Assembly: GCF_014218295.1 (NCBI RefSeq)
Contig: NZ_AP023287.1
Span: 3,906,001 to 3,970,000, forward strand
Origin: Mycolicibacterium litorale
GTDB lineage: Bacteria; Actinomycetota; Actinomycetes; Mycobacteriales; Mycobacteriaceae
Length of the DNA stretch: 64,000 nt
Direction of reading: 5' to 3'
The position numbers and the translations under genes were made by a program. Below the pieces are notes generated by a model. The model ran no database searches. It saw only the letters and a list, made by a program, of their open reading frames with translations, and was not told the DNA's origin. Below, piece by piece: positions 13,474 through 26,963 of this stretch (position 1 is the stretch's first letter; the number at the start of each line of letters is the position of its first letter).

Positions 13474-13839
13474 TTAGTCGATCTGGCCCAGCGCGCGAAG
13501 ACGCGCGCGACCCCGGGCCGCCGTCGCCGGATCGTCGGACTCCGAGTCGCGGCGGGCCTCGTCGGCGTTGATCTCCGACTCCAGCTCAGCAGTCTCCGCG
13601 AGGATGATCACGCCGGACTCGGTGACCGACATGAAGCCGCCGCCGACGGCCACCCGCAGGTCGTCCTCACCCTCGCGTTCGACCCGCACCATGGCGTCGT
13701 CGACGAGTTGAGCCACCAGCGGGATGTGCCGAGGCAGGATGCCGATCTCACCGGCGGTGGTGCGGGTGAAGACGAAATTCGCCTTCCCCGACCAGATCTC
13801 GCGTTCGACGGCGACGATGTCAACGTCAAGGTCGGCCAT
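13474..13839 (-). CDS. atpC: F1 ATP synthase epsilon subunit
   Basis: The 121-residue protein has the epsilon beta-sandwich ([29 protein letters not shown]) and a short C-terminal helical domain. It transmits rotation and regulates hydrolysis from the central stalk. It starts two bases after the atpD stop codon, as the last synthase subunit of the operon. Confidence 0.97.
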   Translation of the reverse strand: MADLDVDIVAVEREIWSGKANFVFTRTTAGEIGILPRHIPLVAQLVDDAMVRVEREGEDDLRVAVGGGFMSVTESGVIILAETAELESEINADEARRDSESDDPATAARGRARLRALGQID

Positions 13840-13841
13840 CG

Positions 13842-15395
<1,554 letters not shown>

Positions 15396-15398
15396 TTA

Positions 15399-16328
15399 CT
15401 ACTTCTTGGCGGCGTCCGCGAGCGCGTTCGCGCCACCGACGATTTCGCTGATTTCCTGCGTGATCTGGGACTGCCGTTCACGGTTGGCCATCAGCGTCAG
15501 ATCCGTGATCAAGTCGTCGGCGTTGTCCGACGCCGACTTCATGGCGCGCCGGCGCGAAGCCGACTCCGATGCCGCCGCCTCCAGCAGCGCGGCGAAGATG
15601 CGGGTCGACACGTATCGCGGAAGCAGCGCGTCGAACAGCGTTTCGGCGCTGGGCTCGAACGAGAACAACGTGTGCGGGGTGTTCTCGTCCTCTTCGCTGT
15701 ACTCCACCACCATGGGAGCGATGCGGCGGGCGACCGCCGACTGCGAGAGCATGGATCGGAACTCGGTGAACACGATGTGCAGCTCGTCGAGGCCCAGGAC
15801 GCCGTCGGCGCCGGCGTCATCGCCCTCATCGTCGACGCCCGCCATGAACGCGGTCACCAGCGTCTCGGCGATCTCCTGGGCGTTGGTGTAATCAGGCCGC
15901 TCGGAGAAGCCCGACCACGATTCGACGATGTCCCAGTTGCGGAAGCTGTAGTAGCCGAGCGCCTTTCGCCCGACCGTGTACAGCACCGGCTCCTTGCCCT
16001 CCTCGCGCAGCAGCGAGAACAGCTCCTCGGAGCGACGGAACACGTTGGCGTTGTACGCACCGGCCAGACCACGGTCCGACGACACCACGAGCACACCGGC
16101 ACGCCGCGGCCGCTCGCGCTCGACGAGCAACGGGTGGTCCAGCGCGCTGGCGCTCGCGAGTTCGGTCAGCATGTTGGTGATCTCGCGGTCGTACGGCCGG
16201 GCCGCCTCGACGCGAGCCTGGGCCTTGGCGATGCGCGACGTCGCGATCAGCTCCTGGGCCTTGGTGATCTTCTTGATCGACCCGGCGGAGCGGATGCGGC
16301 CGCGCAGTTCGCGCAGTGTGGCAGCCAT
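15399..16328 (-). CDS. atpG: F1 ATP synthase gamma subunit
   Basis: The 309-residue rotor shaft has the N-terminal coil [32 protein letters not shown] and the C-terminal coil [25 protein letters not shown], with the Rossmann-like centre [17 protein letters not shown] 14-residue acidic loop around [17 protein letters not shown] corresponds to the mycobacterial gamma insertion linked to suppressed ATP hydrolysis. Confidence 0.97.
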   Translation of the reverse strand: MAATLRELRGRIRSAGSIKKITKAQELIATSRIAKAQARVEAARPYDREITNMLTELASASALDHPLLVERERPRRAGVLVVSSDRGLAGAYNANVFRRSEELFSLLREEGKEPVLYTVGRKALGYYSFRNWDIVESWSGFSERPDYTNAQEIAETLVTAFMAGVDDEGDDAGADGVLGLDELHIVFTEFRSMLSQSAVARRIAPMVVEYSEEDENTPHTLFSFEPSAETLFDALLPRYVSTRIFAALLEAAASESASRRRAMKSASDNADDLITDLTLMANRERQSQITQEISEIVGGANALADAAKK

Positions 16329-16342
16329 GGATTCCTCGTGCC

Positions 16343-17989
<1,647 letters not shown>

Positions 17990-18031
17990 GGGTTTTCCTG
18001 CCTTTGTGTTGAGTCTGGTGGGGTTCTTCAG

Positions 18032-19363
18032 TTAGTCGGGCAGCTGAGTCTCAGCCGATGCCAGCCGCGATGCCAGTGACCCGTCGATCACCTCGTCGCC
18101 CACGGCGATGGTGAGTCCGCCGAGGATCTCGGGCTCGACGTGCAGCTGCACGGAAGCCGGGCGTCCGTAGATCCGGCCGAGCACCTCGGTGAGCCGGGTG
18201 CGTTGCGCGTCGCTGAGTTCGGCCGCGGCGGTCACGTGCGCGACGACCTCGCCGCGCCGGGCCACCGCGAGCTCGGCCAGTTCGCGGACCGCTTCGTCGG
18301 CACGCTCGCCGCGTAGCAGTTCGACGGTCTGCGCGAGCAGCGCCCTGGTGGTCGCCCCGGCCTGGTTCTCGAGCAGCCGGTCGAGCAGTCCGAGCCGGCC
18401 GTCGATCGGCGTGGTGTAGTCGCTGAGCAGCGCACTCAGCCGCGACTCGGAGTCCAGGATCCGGCTGAACCGGAACAGCTGATCTTCGACCTCGTTGGTC
18501 TCGTCATTGCGCTCCGCCCGCACCAGCAGTGCCAGCCGCGCCACATGGCGCACGGCGAACTCGAGGTCGGACTCCTCCGACCACCGCTGCGCCACAGCGG
18601 TTTTCACGATCTCGAGCGCGGTGTCGGAGATCTTGCCCGACAGCACGGCCTCGGCCAGGTTCGCCTTCGGAGCGCCGTCCTCACTGGGTTCGGCGAAGTG
18701 CTTGCTCAACACCGGCTCGGACTTGAGCAACTTCGCCACGGCGGCCAGGTCGTCGGCCAGTGACGTCAACCCGTCCGCGTCGACGTCGCCGGTCAGCTCG
18801 TTGAACCGCGACACCAGCACCTTGAGCGAATCCCGGCTGGTCGACCGCAGCCGCGTACCCACGCCGTCGTCGAGCACGGAGTCCGACGGCGCCATGGCAT
18901 CGAGTTCGTCGAGGAAGCGGTCGACGGTGGCGGACCGGTTGTCGTCGTCGGAGACGTAGTCGCCGACCAGTTGCCGCGCTCGGGCTACCGATTCGGTGCC
19001 GAGGTGCTGACGCAGTTCGCGGATCAATTGCTGACGCAGCAGCTGCACCTGTGCCGCGCCCTGCACCTTGATGCGCTCCACCTCGGCGTCGGCCTGGGCC
19101 CGCATCTGCTGGGCGATCTTCTCCGCGTCCGCCCGGGCCTCTTCGACCACCCGGGCGGCATCCGCCTTGGCCTCTTCGACGGCCTTGGCGTGCTGCTGGT
19201 CCGCCTGCGCCACCTTGTTCGCCGCGGTGGCGCTCTCCTCGAGCTGGCGGCGCACCGTCTCCTGCTGTGCCGTCATCATGCGCCGCACCGGCGGCACCAC
19301 GAAACGCACGACCAGGAACACGATGACCGCGAACCCGATGAGCTGACCGATGAATGTCGACAT
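18032..19363 (-). CDS. atpFH: Fused ATP synthase b'-delta subunit
   Basis: The 443-residue protein joins a b-type subunit to delta. One transmembrane helix (about residues 6-27, [19 protein letters not shown]) leads into a long Ala/Glu/Gln-rich coiled coil (to about residue 110), and the C-terminal ~270 residues form the OSCP/delta domain ending [20 protein letters not shown]. This b-delta fusion is characteristic of mycobacteria and forms half of the peripheral stalk together with AtpF. ATG 19363 lies four bases after atpF; an upstream in-frame extension is rejected. Confidence 0.95.
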   Translation of the reverse strand: MSTFIGQLIGFAVIVFLVVRFVVPPVRRMMTAQQETVRRQLEESATAANKVAQADQQHAKAVEEAKADAARVVEEARADAEKIAQQMRAQADAEVERIKVQGAAQVQLLRQQLIRELRQHLGTESVARARQLVGDYVSDDDNRSATVDRFLDELDAMAPSDSVLDDGVGTRLRSTSRDSLKVLVSRFNELTGDVDADGLTSLADDLAAVAKLLKSEPVLSKHFAEPSEDGAPKANLAEAVLSGKISDTALEIVKTAVAQRWSEESDLEFAVRHVARLALLVRAERNDETNEVEDQLFRFSRILDSESRLSALLSDYTTPIDGRLGLLDRLLENQAGATTRALLAQTVELLRGERADEAVRELAELAVARRGEVVAHVTAAAELSDAQRTRLTEVLGRIYGRPASVQLHVEPEILGGLTIAVGDEVIDGSLASRLASAETQLPD

Positions 19364-19367
19364 GCGG

Positions 19368-19877
19368 CTACCGTCCCTGGCTCGTCGCGGCGGCGCTGGT
19401 GATGTCGACGCCGAGGACGCGGCTGGCCAGGGTGGCCGACAACGTCTCGATCGACGACTGCAGTTCGGCCGCGGTCTGCTGCCCCTGGCGGGACAGCTCT
19501 TCGTTGGTCTTCTGCAGGGTGGACGCCGCTTCCGCGCTCGCGCGCGACCGCATGTCGTCCAGGATCTTGCGTCCCTCGCCGCGGGCCTCGTCCCGAATGG
19601 CCGAGGCCTCACGGCGCGCCTTGGTCATCACCTGCTGGGAGTCGGCCTGTGCGGCGGCGAACAGCTCGGCCGACTTGCGGTTGTCCTCAACCGTCTTGGT
19701 GACCATTGCTTCCCGCTCCTGCAGCACCTTGCTGATCGGGGGCACCACCCATTTGGCGATGACACCCAACACGATCAGGAAGATGAGCAGCACGAAGAAG
19801 AAGGTGCCGTTGGGGATGAGGAAGTTACCGCCTCCACCTTCCTCCGCGGCCAAGATGGTCGTGCTCAGGTCACCCAT
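19368..19877 (-). CDS. atpF: ATP synthase b subunit
   Basis: The 169-residue protein has an N-terminal segment, one transmembrane helix ([20 protein letters not shown]) and a long amphipathic helix with [19 protein letters not shown] and the C-terminal [10 protein letters not shown] motif. It pairs with the b-delta fusion as the second stator arm. ATG 19877 (MGDLS) matches the family start; a TTG five codons upstream is less likely. Confidence 0.95.
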   Translation of the reverse strand: MGDLSTTILAAEEGGGGNFLIPNGTFFFVLLIFLIVLGVIAKWVVPPISKVLQEREAMVTKTVEDNRKSAELFAAAQADSQQVMTKARREASAIRDEARGEGRKILDDMRSRASAEAASTLQKTNEELSRQGQQTAAELQSSIETLSATLASRVLGVDITSAAATSQGR

Positions 19878-19897
19878 GACTGAAGATTCCAAACCGA

Positions 19898-20146
<249 letters not shown>

Positions 20147-20230
20147 TTATCCTCCTTGATATCTGGTAGTCGCCTACCAGGACGTGGGTCGAGCGTTGTT
20201 TTCGAGCGGGTCGTGCAGGTCGGACGTCGG

Positions 20231-20986
20231 TCAGTCGTGGTGCTCGTCGAGCTCCATCGACTGGCTGAAGTACAGGATCGTCAGCAGGGCGAAGATGAAC
20301 GCCTGGATGGCGCCGACGAACAAGTCGAAGCTCTTCCAGATCGCGTTGGGCGCCCACATGATCCACGGCGGGAACAGCGCGATCAGCGCGACGAGGATGC
20401 CGCCGGCGAAGATGTTGCCGAAGAGTCGCAGAGACAGCGAGATCGGCTTGGCGAGCTCCTCGACCAGGTTGATCGGCGCCAGCAGGGCCACGTGACCCTT
20501 CAGCAGCTTCTTGGGGTGGCCGAGGATGCCGCGCCGCCAGAACCCGGCGGCGTGATAGGCGATGAACACGAACAGGGCCAGCGCCAGCACGAAGTTGATG
20601 TCGGACGCCGCGGGCTTGAGCAGCTCGTGGATGCCGGTCTCGTCGGAGTACTGCACCGGCAGCACCGAGAGCCAGTTCGCGATCAGGATGAAGGCGAAGA
20701 GCGTGACGGCCAGCGGGAGGACGAAGCCGGCGACCTTCATACCGATGGCGCTCTCGATCTGGTTGCGCATCTGCACCGTGAGCGCTTCCCAGAACAGCTG
20801 CACACCGCTGGGCACACCGGTCGAGGTGACCTTGGCCCGAAGGAAGAACGCCAGCCCGAGCACGATCGCGGCGGCGATCGCCGTCGACAGGATCGTGTCG
20901 GTGTTGACCGTCAGCCCGAACCAGTTGGCCTCCGTGTGGTGGCCGACCTGAATGCCGCTTTCGGCGGCGAGGAACGTCTGCGTCAT
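20231..20986 (-). CDS. atpB: ATP synthase a subunit
   Basis: The 251-residue multi-helix membrane protein has the essential Arg in [14 protein letters not shown] and the C-terminal [18 protein letters not shown] helix. It forms the proton half-channels facing the c-ring. Its start codon overlaps the atpI stop by four bases. Confidence 0.97.
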   Translation of the reverse strand: MTQTFLAAESGIQVGHHTEANWFGLTVNTDTILSTAIAAAIVLGLAFFLRAKVTSTGVPSGVQLFWEALTVQMRNQIESAIGMKVAGFVLPLAVTLFAFILIANWLSVLPVQYSDETGIHELLKPAASDINFVLALALFVFIAYHAAGFWRRGILGHPKKLLKGHVALLAPINLVEELAKPISLSLRLFGNIFAGGILVALIALFPPWIMWAPNAIWKSFDLFVGAIQAFIFALLTILYFSQSMELDEHHD

Positions 20987-21429
20987 TGCTGTGGAGTCTC
21001 TCCTTCGAGTCCGTCAGCGGCTTGGGCTTTGAGTTTCTTGACCACTGGCAGGGTCGTCGACGCCACCAGGATCACCTGGAACAGCGCCATACCGAACACG
21101 ACGCCCAGGCCCTGCGGTTTGAAGACGTAGGCGATGGTCAAGCCGATCACGGTCATGATCAGCAGTCGGGTGGCCGAGTTCATGGCCATGTTGCGTTTGA
21201 GCGGGTGGTCCTTGGCGGTGATCGACTGCACCGAGCGCTGGATCATCACGGCGTTGCCGAGTCCGAGTGCCAGGCCGATCGCGAAGAACAGGCCCACCAT
21301 CGGATATCCGAGCAACGCCGCGGCCAGCGTGGCGAGCGCCGCCAGAACCGCGCAGATGACGAGCAGGCGGACAGGCCGGAACGCGACTGCCGGCAACACC
21401 AACGGCGCGTCCTGCGCTGGCGTCGTCAC
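20983..21429 (-). CDS. atpI: ATP synthase-associated AtpI-like membrane protein
   Basis: The 148-residue protein has four predicted transmembrane helices (about residues 17-38, 44-62, 88-108 and 112-132). It is the first gene of the ATP synthase operon and matches mycobacterial Rv1303. AtpI proteins assist c-ring assembly or cation supply in other bacteria; the role here is inferred from position. GTG 21429 is preceded by GAGGTGA. Confidence 0.88.
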   Translation of the reverse strand: MTTPAQDAPLVLPAVAFRPVRLLVICAVLAALATLAAALLGYPMVGLFFAIGLALGLGNAVMIQRSVQSITAKDHPLKRNMAMNSATRLLIMTVIGLTIAYVFKPQGLGVVFGMALFQVILVASTTLPVVKKLKAQAADGLEGETPQQ

Positions 21430-21666
21430 TGCTTCACCTCAATCCGCGGTTGGTTGGAGGAGTGTCCCCGATTCCTGTGAGTGACCTGCCGAGCGTATCG
21501 GAGGGCTGCGGGCTCGCTGGAATCACCCAAGGGGTACTCCCTTTTGTCGGTCTGAAACGGCTCCGAATCGGTGGCGAACCGACGAGCCGGTGGCCGGCAA
21601 CCCGCGAGGTTTCTTCGGGTTCTAGCAGCACGGTACCACATGGTAGGCGGCCCTAAACGGGCCCTA
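21430..21666 (-). other. Intergenic region upstream of the ATP synthase operon
   Basis: The 237 bases between wecA and atpI hold no gene. They should contain the atp operon promoter; TACGCT at 21492-21497 (minus strand) is a candidate -10. A small GGCCC-TAAAC-GGGCC hairpin (21650-21664) directly follows wecA but lacks a T-run. Confidence 0.5.
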
Positions 21667-22848
21667 CTACTTTTTGTCGTACACGCCGTCCGCTGCGGGT
21701 TCCCGCCGCCGGATCAGCGGAACCAGAGTCACCACGGTCGCCACCACGATGGCGGCGAGCATCGCGACGCCGGTGTGGCCGGGATCGAAGAAGATCGTGC
21801 TGGCCGCACCCAGGGCGACGATGCCGACCCACATGTAGATCAGCAGCACCACCCTGCGGTGCGAGTGGCCGATCTCCAGCAACCGGTGGTGCAGATGCAT
21901 CTTGTCGGGGCTGAACGGGCTCAGACCCGCGCGGGTGCGCCGGATGATCGCCAGCAGCATGTCCAGCGCGGGCACGAACATGACGGCGACGACCAGCAGG
22001 AACGGCGAGAGCAGCGCGAAGACGTCCCGCGCGCCGTACGCGGTCTGCGAGATGGGACCCGCGGCGGTGGTCGACGCGGCGGCCAGCATCAGGCCGATGA
22101 GCATCGACCCCGAATCCCCCATGAAGATCCTGGCCTTGTGGAAGTTGTGCGGCAGGAAGCCCAGACAGGCGCCGGCGAGCACGACCGAGATCACCGCGGG
22201 TGGGTAGAACAACACGTCGCCGCCGTGGTCACGCAGCAGTCCGACGGAGAAGATGCAGATCGCCAGCGCGGTGATCAGACCCAGCCCGGCGGCCAGCCCG
22301 TCGAGTCCGTCGACGAAGTTCATCGCGTTGACGATCGCCACGGTGAGTGCGAGCGTCAGCAGGATCGACGCCACCTGGTCGAGCACGATCGTGCCGACAC
22401 CGCCGATCGGGATGTACAGAACGCTCCAGGCCACGCCCATCGTGACCATCACGCTGGCCGCGGTGAGCTGGCCGGCGAATTTCGTCAGCGCATCGAGTCC
22501 CCACCGGTCGTCGATCAGCCCGATCGCCATGATCAGGCCACCGGCGACCACGACCGCGGGCATCCCGGTGGAGTAGACGAAGCCGCGGGTCAGGGCGGGC
22601 AGCTGGGAGGCGAGCAGCACGGCCGCGGCCACCCCGATGTACATCGCCAGCCCGCCCATGCGCGGGGTGGGCTGGACGTGCACGTCGCGCTCGCGGGGAT
22701 AGGCCACCGCCCCCAGTCGGGTCGCGAGCACCCGCACCCAGCCGGTGGCGAGGTAGGTGATGATCGCCGCCGTCAGGCCGACGAGGACGAGCTCCCGCAG
22801 CGGCACGCCCGCGCCGCGGTCGGAGATCGCCAGGTACTCCACCATCAC
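21667..22848 (-). CDS. wecA: Decaprenyl-phosphate GlcNAc-1-phosphate transferase (WecA/Rfe)
   Basis: The 393-residue protein of the MraY/WecA family has about eleven transmembrane helices. It shows the motifs PTPRMGGLAMY, NAMNFVDGLDGLAAGLG (magnesium-binding Asp residues), ARIFMGDSGSM and the C-terminal KMHLHHRLLEIGHSHR. It transfers GlcNAc-1-phosphate to decaprenyl phosphate, starting the linker that joins arabinogalactan to peptidoglycan. GTG 22848 is chosen because TAGCGT lies six bases upstream (leaderless). Confidence 0.95.
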   Translation of the reverse strand: MMVEYLAISDRGAGVPLRELVLVGLTAAIITYLATGWVRVLATRLGAVAYPRERDVHVQPTPRMGGLAMYIGVAAAVLLASQLPALTRGFVYSTGMPAVVVAGGLIMAIGLIDDRWGLDALTKFAGQLTAASVMVTMGVAWSVLYIPIGGVGTIVLDQVASILLTLALTVAIVNAMNFVDGLDGLAAGLGLITALAICIFSVGLLRDHGGDVLFYPPAVISVVLAGACLGFLPHNFHKARIFMGDSGSMLIGLMLAAASTTAAGPISQTAYGARDVFALLSPFLLVVAVMFVPALDMLLAIIRRTRAGLSPFSPDKMHLHHRLLEIGHSHRRVVLLIYMWVGIVALGAASTIFFDPGHTGVAMLAAIVVATVVTLVPLIRRREPAADGVYDKK

Positions 22849-22854
22849 CGCGAA

Positions 22855-22860
22855 ACGCTA
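22855..22860 (-). promoter_or_regulatory. Putative leaderless -10 of wecA
   Basis: TAGCGT is separated by six bases from GTG 22848 on the minus strand. Confidence 0.5.
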
Positions 22861-22876
22861 CTGCACGCAGCTGTGC

Positions 22877-23533
22877 TCACTCGGTGAGCAGGCTTTCGGT
22901 GTTGACGCCGAGCACCTCGGCGACGGCTTCCGCGCTGACGGGCCCGGTGCGCAGGATGCGCGGGTGCGCCCCGCTGAGGTCGACGATCGTCGACGCCGCC
23001 TGCTGCGCGGCCGGGCCGGCTTCCAGGTAGACGTCCACCAGGTCGCCGAGCTGTTCGCGGGCGTCCGCCGCCGACACGGCGGCCGGCCGGCCGGAGATGT
23101 TGGCGCTGGAGACCGCCATCGGGCCCACTTCGCGCAGCAGCTCGATCGCCACCGGATGCAGCGGCATCCGCAGCATCACGGTGCCGTGCGCGTCGCCGAG
23201 GTCCCACGGCAGCGACGGCGCCTGCCGGACCACGAGGCTCAGCGCGCCCGGCCAGAAGGCCCGGATGAGCTCGCGGGCGGTGTGCGGGACGGTGTACACG
23301 AGGCCTTCGATGGTGTGCCAGGACCCGACCAGCACCGGGACCGGCATGTCGCGGCCGCGGCCCTTGGCGGCCAGCAGCGCGGCGACGGCCGCGTTGTCGA
23401 AGGCGTCCGCGCCGATGCCGTACACGGTGTCGGTGGGCAGCACGACCAGCCGGCCGTCCTTGAGCGCGGCGACGGCCGCGGCGATCCCGGCCGCGCGGGC
23501 CTCCGGGTCGGTGCAGTCGAAGGTCTCGGTCAT
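22877..23533 (-). CDS. L-threonylcarbamoyladenylate synthase (Sua5/YrdC)
   Basis: The 218-residue YrdC-fold protein has the motifs VLPTDTVYGIGADAF, KGRGRDMPVPVLVG and AVSSANISGRPA. It makes threonylcarbamoyl-AMP from threonine, bicarbonate and ATP for the t6A37 tRNA modification. The start codon overlaps the prmC stop by four bases, so the gene is translationally coupled to prmC, as in M. tuberculosis (Rv1301). Confidence 0.95.
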   Translation of the reverse strand: MTETFDCTDPEARAAGIAAAVAALKDGRLVVLPTDTVYGIGADAFDNAAVAALLAAKGRGRDMPVPVLVGSWHTIEGLVYTVPHTARELIRAFWPGALSLVVRQAPSLPWDLGDAHGTVMLRMPLHPVAIELLREVGPMAVSSANISGRPAAVSAADAREQLGDLVDVYLEAGPAAQQAASTIVDLSGAHPRILRTGPVSAEAVAEVLGVNTESLLTE

Positions 23534-24380
23534 CGCGCCTCCTCCGTGGTGGCCGGTCGCCGACGCGCGGTGACGAACCGCGGCCGCCCGTTCAGGTCGG
23601 TGCGGGCGGTCACGGCGTCGAACGCGCCGGTGCGGCGGAATGCCGCCGCGGTGAGTTCCGAAGTGGTGTCGTCGTGCTCGACCGCACAGCGGCCGCCGGG
23701 GCGCAGCCAGCGCTGCGCGAGGGTGACGATCGCGTCGATGACCGCCATGCCGTCGGCACCGCCGAACAGCGCCTGGGCCGGATCGTGTTCGGCGACCTCG
23801 GGATCGAGGGCGGCGCCGTCTGGGATGTAGGGCGGGTTGGCGACGATCAGGTCGACGGTCCCGTCGAGATCCGGGCGCAGGCCACTTGCGGTGACGTCGG
23901 CGTCGACCAGCTCCACACCGGTGCCCTCGAGGTTGCGACGGGCGTACTCCAGTGCCGTGGCGGAGTTCTCGACGGCGATCACGCGGGCGCGCGGGCGGGT
24001 GGTGGCCAACGCCAGCGCCAACGCCCCCGAGCCGGTGCACAGGTCGACGATCACCGGCTCATCTGGAAGGTCTTGTCGCAGAACCCATTCCAGCATCGAC
24101 TCGGTCTCCGGCCGCGGGATGAACACCCCGGGGCCGACGTGCAGCTGCACGGGACCGAACGCCGCGGTTCCGGTGAGATGCTGCAGCGGGATCCGCTTGG
24201 CGCGTTCGGTCACGAGGGCGCGGAACCGGTCCTCGAAGCCCGACGGCAGGTCGGCGAACATGAGCCGTCCACGCTCCGTGCCGGCCGCGTGCGCGGCCAG
24301 CAGTTCCGCGTCGACTCTGGCCGAATCGACGCCCGCGGCCGCCAGCCTCGCCGCGGCGTCGTCGATGGCCTGGCGCAGAC

Positions 24381-24384
<4 letters not shown>
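23530..24384 (-). CDS. prmC: Peptide chain release factor N5-glutamine methyltransferase
   Basis: The 284-residue SAM-dependent methyltransferase has [15 protein letters not shown] (motif I) and the catalytic [11 protein letters not shown]. It methylates the Gln of the GGQ motif of release factors. Its start overlaps the prfA stop by four bases, which pairs the enzyme with its substrate in one operon. Confidence 0.96.
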
Positions 24385-25451
<1,067 letters not shown>

Positions 25452-25488
25452 CGCAACCTCCTTCCCCGAAGACTTCCCCGAACGCAAA

Positions 25489-25530
25489 CCGACGCCCGGC
25501 CTGCGCGCGTGGCGACAGAACGGGCGTCGG
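25489..25530 (-). terminator. Hairpin after rpmE
   Basis: A perfect 10-bp stem (CCGACGCCCG with its complement) encloses a 22-base loop. On the minus strand it follows rpmE by nine bases and is itself followed by TTTGCGTTC, so it may act as a partial terminator between rpmE and prfA. Confidence 0.55.
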
Positions 25531-25538
25531 GTCGGTAG

Positions 25539-25751
25539 CTACTTGGCGCGCTTGCCGTAGCGCTTCTCGAAGCGCGCGACGCGGCCGCCGCTGTCGAGGA
25601 TCTTCTGCTTGCCGGTGTAGAACGGGTGGCACTGCGAGCAGACCTCGACGACGATGTTGCCGGTCTTCTTGGTGCTGCGGGTGGTGAAGCTGTTGCCACA
25701 GCCGCACTGCACCGTGGTCTCGACATAGTCAGGGTGAATACCCGTCTTCAT
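25539..25751 (-). CDS. rpmE: Ribosomal protein L31, zinc-binding (C+) form
   Basis: The 70-residue protein starts [12 protein letters not shown] and has Cys residues in VQCGCGN and EVCSQCHPF that form the zinc ribbon, so it is the C+ paralogue. Mycobacteria often swap it for a zinc-free form under zinc limitation. Confidence 0.97.
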   Translation of the reverse strand: MKTGIHPDYVETTVQCGCGNSFTTRSTKKTGNIVVEVCSQCHPFYTGKQKILDSGGRVARFEKRYGKRAK

Positions 25752-25831
25752 TGTTGTCCTCTTCGATCGTGGCCGCCGGGTCGCCGCTCATGACCTGCGC
25801 TGAGTGTGGGCGTGAACCGGAACCGAGGGTG

Positions 25832-25859
25832 TGACTAGCGGTCAATTATGCCAGGTCAA
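25832..25859 (-). promoter_or_regulatory. Candidate rpmE promoter
   Basis: A -35 TTGACC (25854-25859) and a -10 TAGTCA (25832-25837) are separated by 16 bases, about 80 bases upstream of the rpmE start. Confidence 0.45.
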
Positions 25860-25870
25860 CCGCTGACAGC

Positions 25871-26461
25871 CTAAACGCGCGGAAGCACGGCGCTATTCCG
25901 GCCGGACAGGGCCAGCACGATGTCGCGGATCGGGGCCGTGACGAGACGGCCGTCACCCACGGCGAAGTCGGCGTCGGTGGCCTGCAAGGCGACCCCGGCG
26001 AAGCGGCGTCGGGCGTGGTACGGGAACCCCATCGTCCACAGCCGATGCGCCGCCACCACGGCCGCGGCGACCGGCATCGGACGGTCGACGCCGAGCGGGA
26101 TCGCGATGTCCTGGCCGTGTACCAGCACGTCGGTGAGCGGATCGGCGACCGTGGTGCCGGGCGGCCGGCGCCGCACTCCGGCCATCGCGCGCAGGGCCGC
26201 GACGAGCTCGTCGGGGCCGCGCCGATCCTCGGTGGCCGTCCGCGCCACCATCGCGTTGAAGCGGAACCCGGACCGCATCAGCTCGAGGCTCAGCCGCGCC
26301 CAGTGCGTCGTCGACTGCGTCAGATGCGCCGCCACGTCACGCACGGTCCAGCCGGCGCACGCCGAGGGTGTCGCCCACTGCCGGTCGTTCAGCGTCGCCA
26401 GGAAGTCCGCGAGATCGGCGCGTTCGGCGTCGATGTGGGACCAGATCTCGTCGGTGTGCAC
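25871..26461 (-). CDS. Maleylpyruvate isomerase-like (DinB_2/MDMPI, TIGR03083) protein
   Basis: The 196-residue protein has the MDMPI N-terminal domain pattern: WSHIDAERADLADFLATLNDRQW, then CAGWTVRDVAAHLTQ with the first metal His, and DVLVHGQDIAIPLG near residue 115 with a second His. The family includes mycothiol-dependent metalloenzymes, but the reaction here is unknown. GTG 26461 is preceded by GGGGAGG. It is divergent from a marR gene with a shared operator, so MarR probably controls it. Confidence 0.82.
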   Translation of the reverse strand: MHTDEIWSHIDAERADLADFLATLNDRQWATPSACAGWTVRDVAAHLTQSTTHWARLSLELMRSGFRFNAMVARTATEDRRGPDELVAALRAMAGVRRRPPGTTVADPLTDVLVHGQDIAIPLGVDRPMPVAAAVVAAHRLWTMGFPYHARRRFAGVALQATDADFAVGDGRLVTAPIRDIVLALSGRNSAVLPRV

Positions 26462-26476
26462 GGCGCCTCCCCGGTG

Positions 26477-26507
26477 TAGTCAGGTTCCCTGACCAAATTA
26501 GTCAGGG
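26477..26507. promoter_or_regulatory. Candidate MarR operator with three half-sites
   Basis: Two direct copies of TAGTCAGG (26477 and 26499, exactly 22 bp apart) flank an inverted CCCTGAC (26487-26493). The pair CCCTGAC-7 nt-GTCAGGG is a perfect palindrome. The element lies between the divergent MDMPI-like and marR genes. Confidence 0.65.
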
Positions 26508-26515
26508 CTCCGTAC

Positions 26516-26521
26516 TAATGT
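26516..26521 (+). promoter_or_regulatory. Putative leaderless -10 of marR
   Basis: TAATGT lies seven bases before GTG 26529 and just downstream of the half-site cluster. Confidence 0.5.
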
Positions 26522-26528
26522 CAACAGG

Positions 26529-26963
26529 GTGTCCGACACCCCTTCCACCGCCGCGTTGATGTTCATCGCGCACCGAGCCGCGGAGAGCCGGATCTTCGAG
26601 GCGCTGCGTGCGGCCGGATACGACGACCTCACGATGGCGCAGTGCCGGATCGCCCAGCGGCTCCGGCCGGACGGCATCCGGCTCACCGAGCTCGCCGAGC
26701 AGGCCGGTGTCACGAAACAGACCACCGGCGCGCTGGTCGACGAGCTGGAACGGGCCGGTTACGTGGCCCGCAGACCCGATCCGGCCGACGCGCGCGCGAG
26801 GCTGGTCACGCTGAGCGCACGCGGCCGGCGGCTCTGCGCGGCCGCGGCGGCCGAGCTCGCCGACGTGGAGGCCGAATGGCGTGACCACCTCGGCGCGGAC
26901 GCGTTCGACGCGATGCGCGACGGCCTGGTCGCGCTGCGCGAGATCACCGATCCGTACCGCTGA
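26529..26963 (+). CDS. MarR-family transcriptional regulator
   Basis: The 144-residue protein has the winged-helix core GIRLTELAEQAGVTKQTTGALVDELERAGYVARRPDPADAR in pieces typical of MarR: recognition helix VTKQTTGALVDELE and wing RRPDPADARARLVTLS. It probably represses itself and the divergent MDMPI-like gene. Its 3' end overlaps the 3' end of the convergent acyl-CoA synthetase gene by 20 bases. Confidence 0.9.
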   Translation: MSDTPSTAALMFIAHRAAESRIFEALRAAGYDDLTMAQCRIAQRLRPDGIRLTELAEQAGVTKQTTGALVDELERAGYVARRPDPADARARLVTLSARGRRLCAAAAAELADVEAEWRDHLGADAFDAMRDGLVALREITDPYR

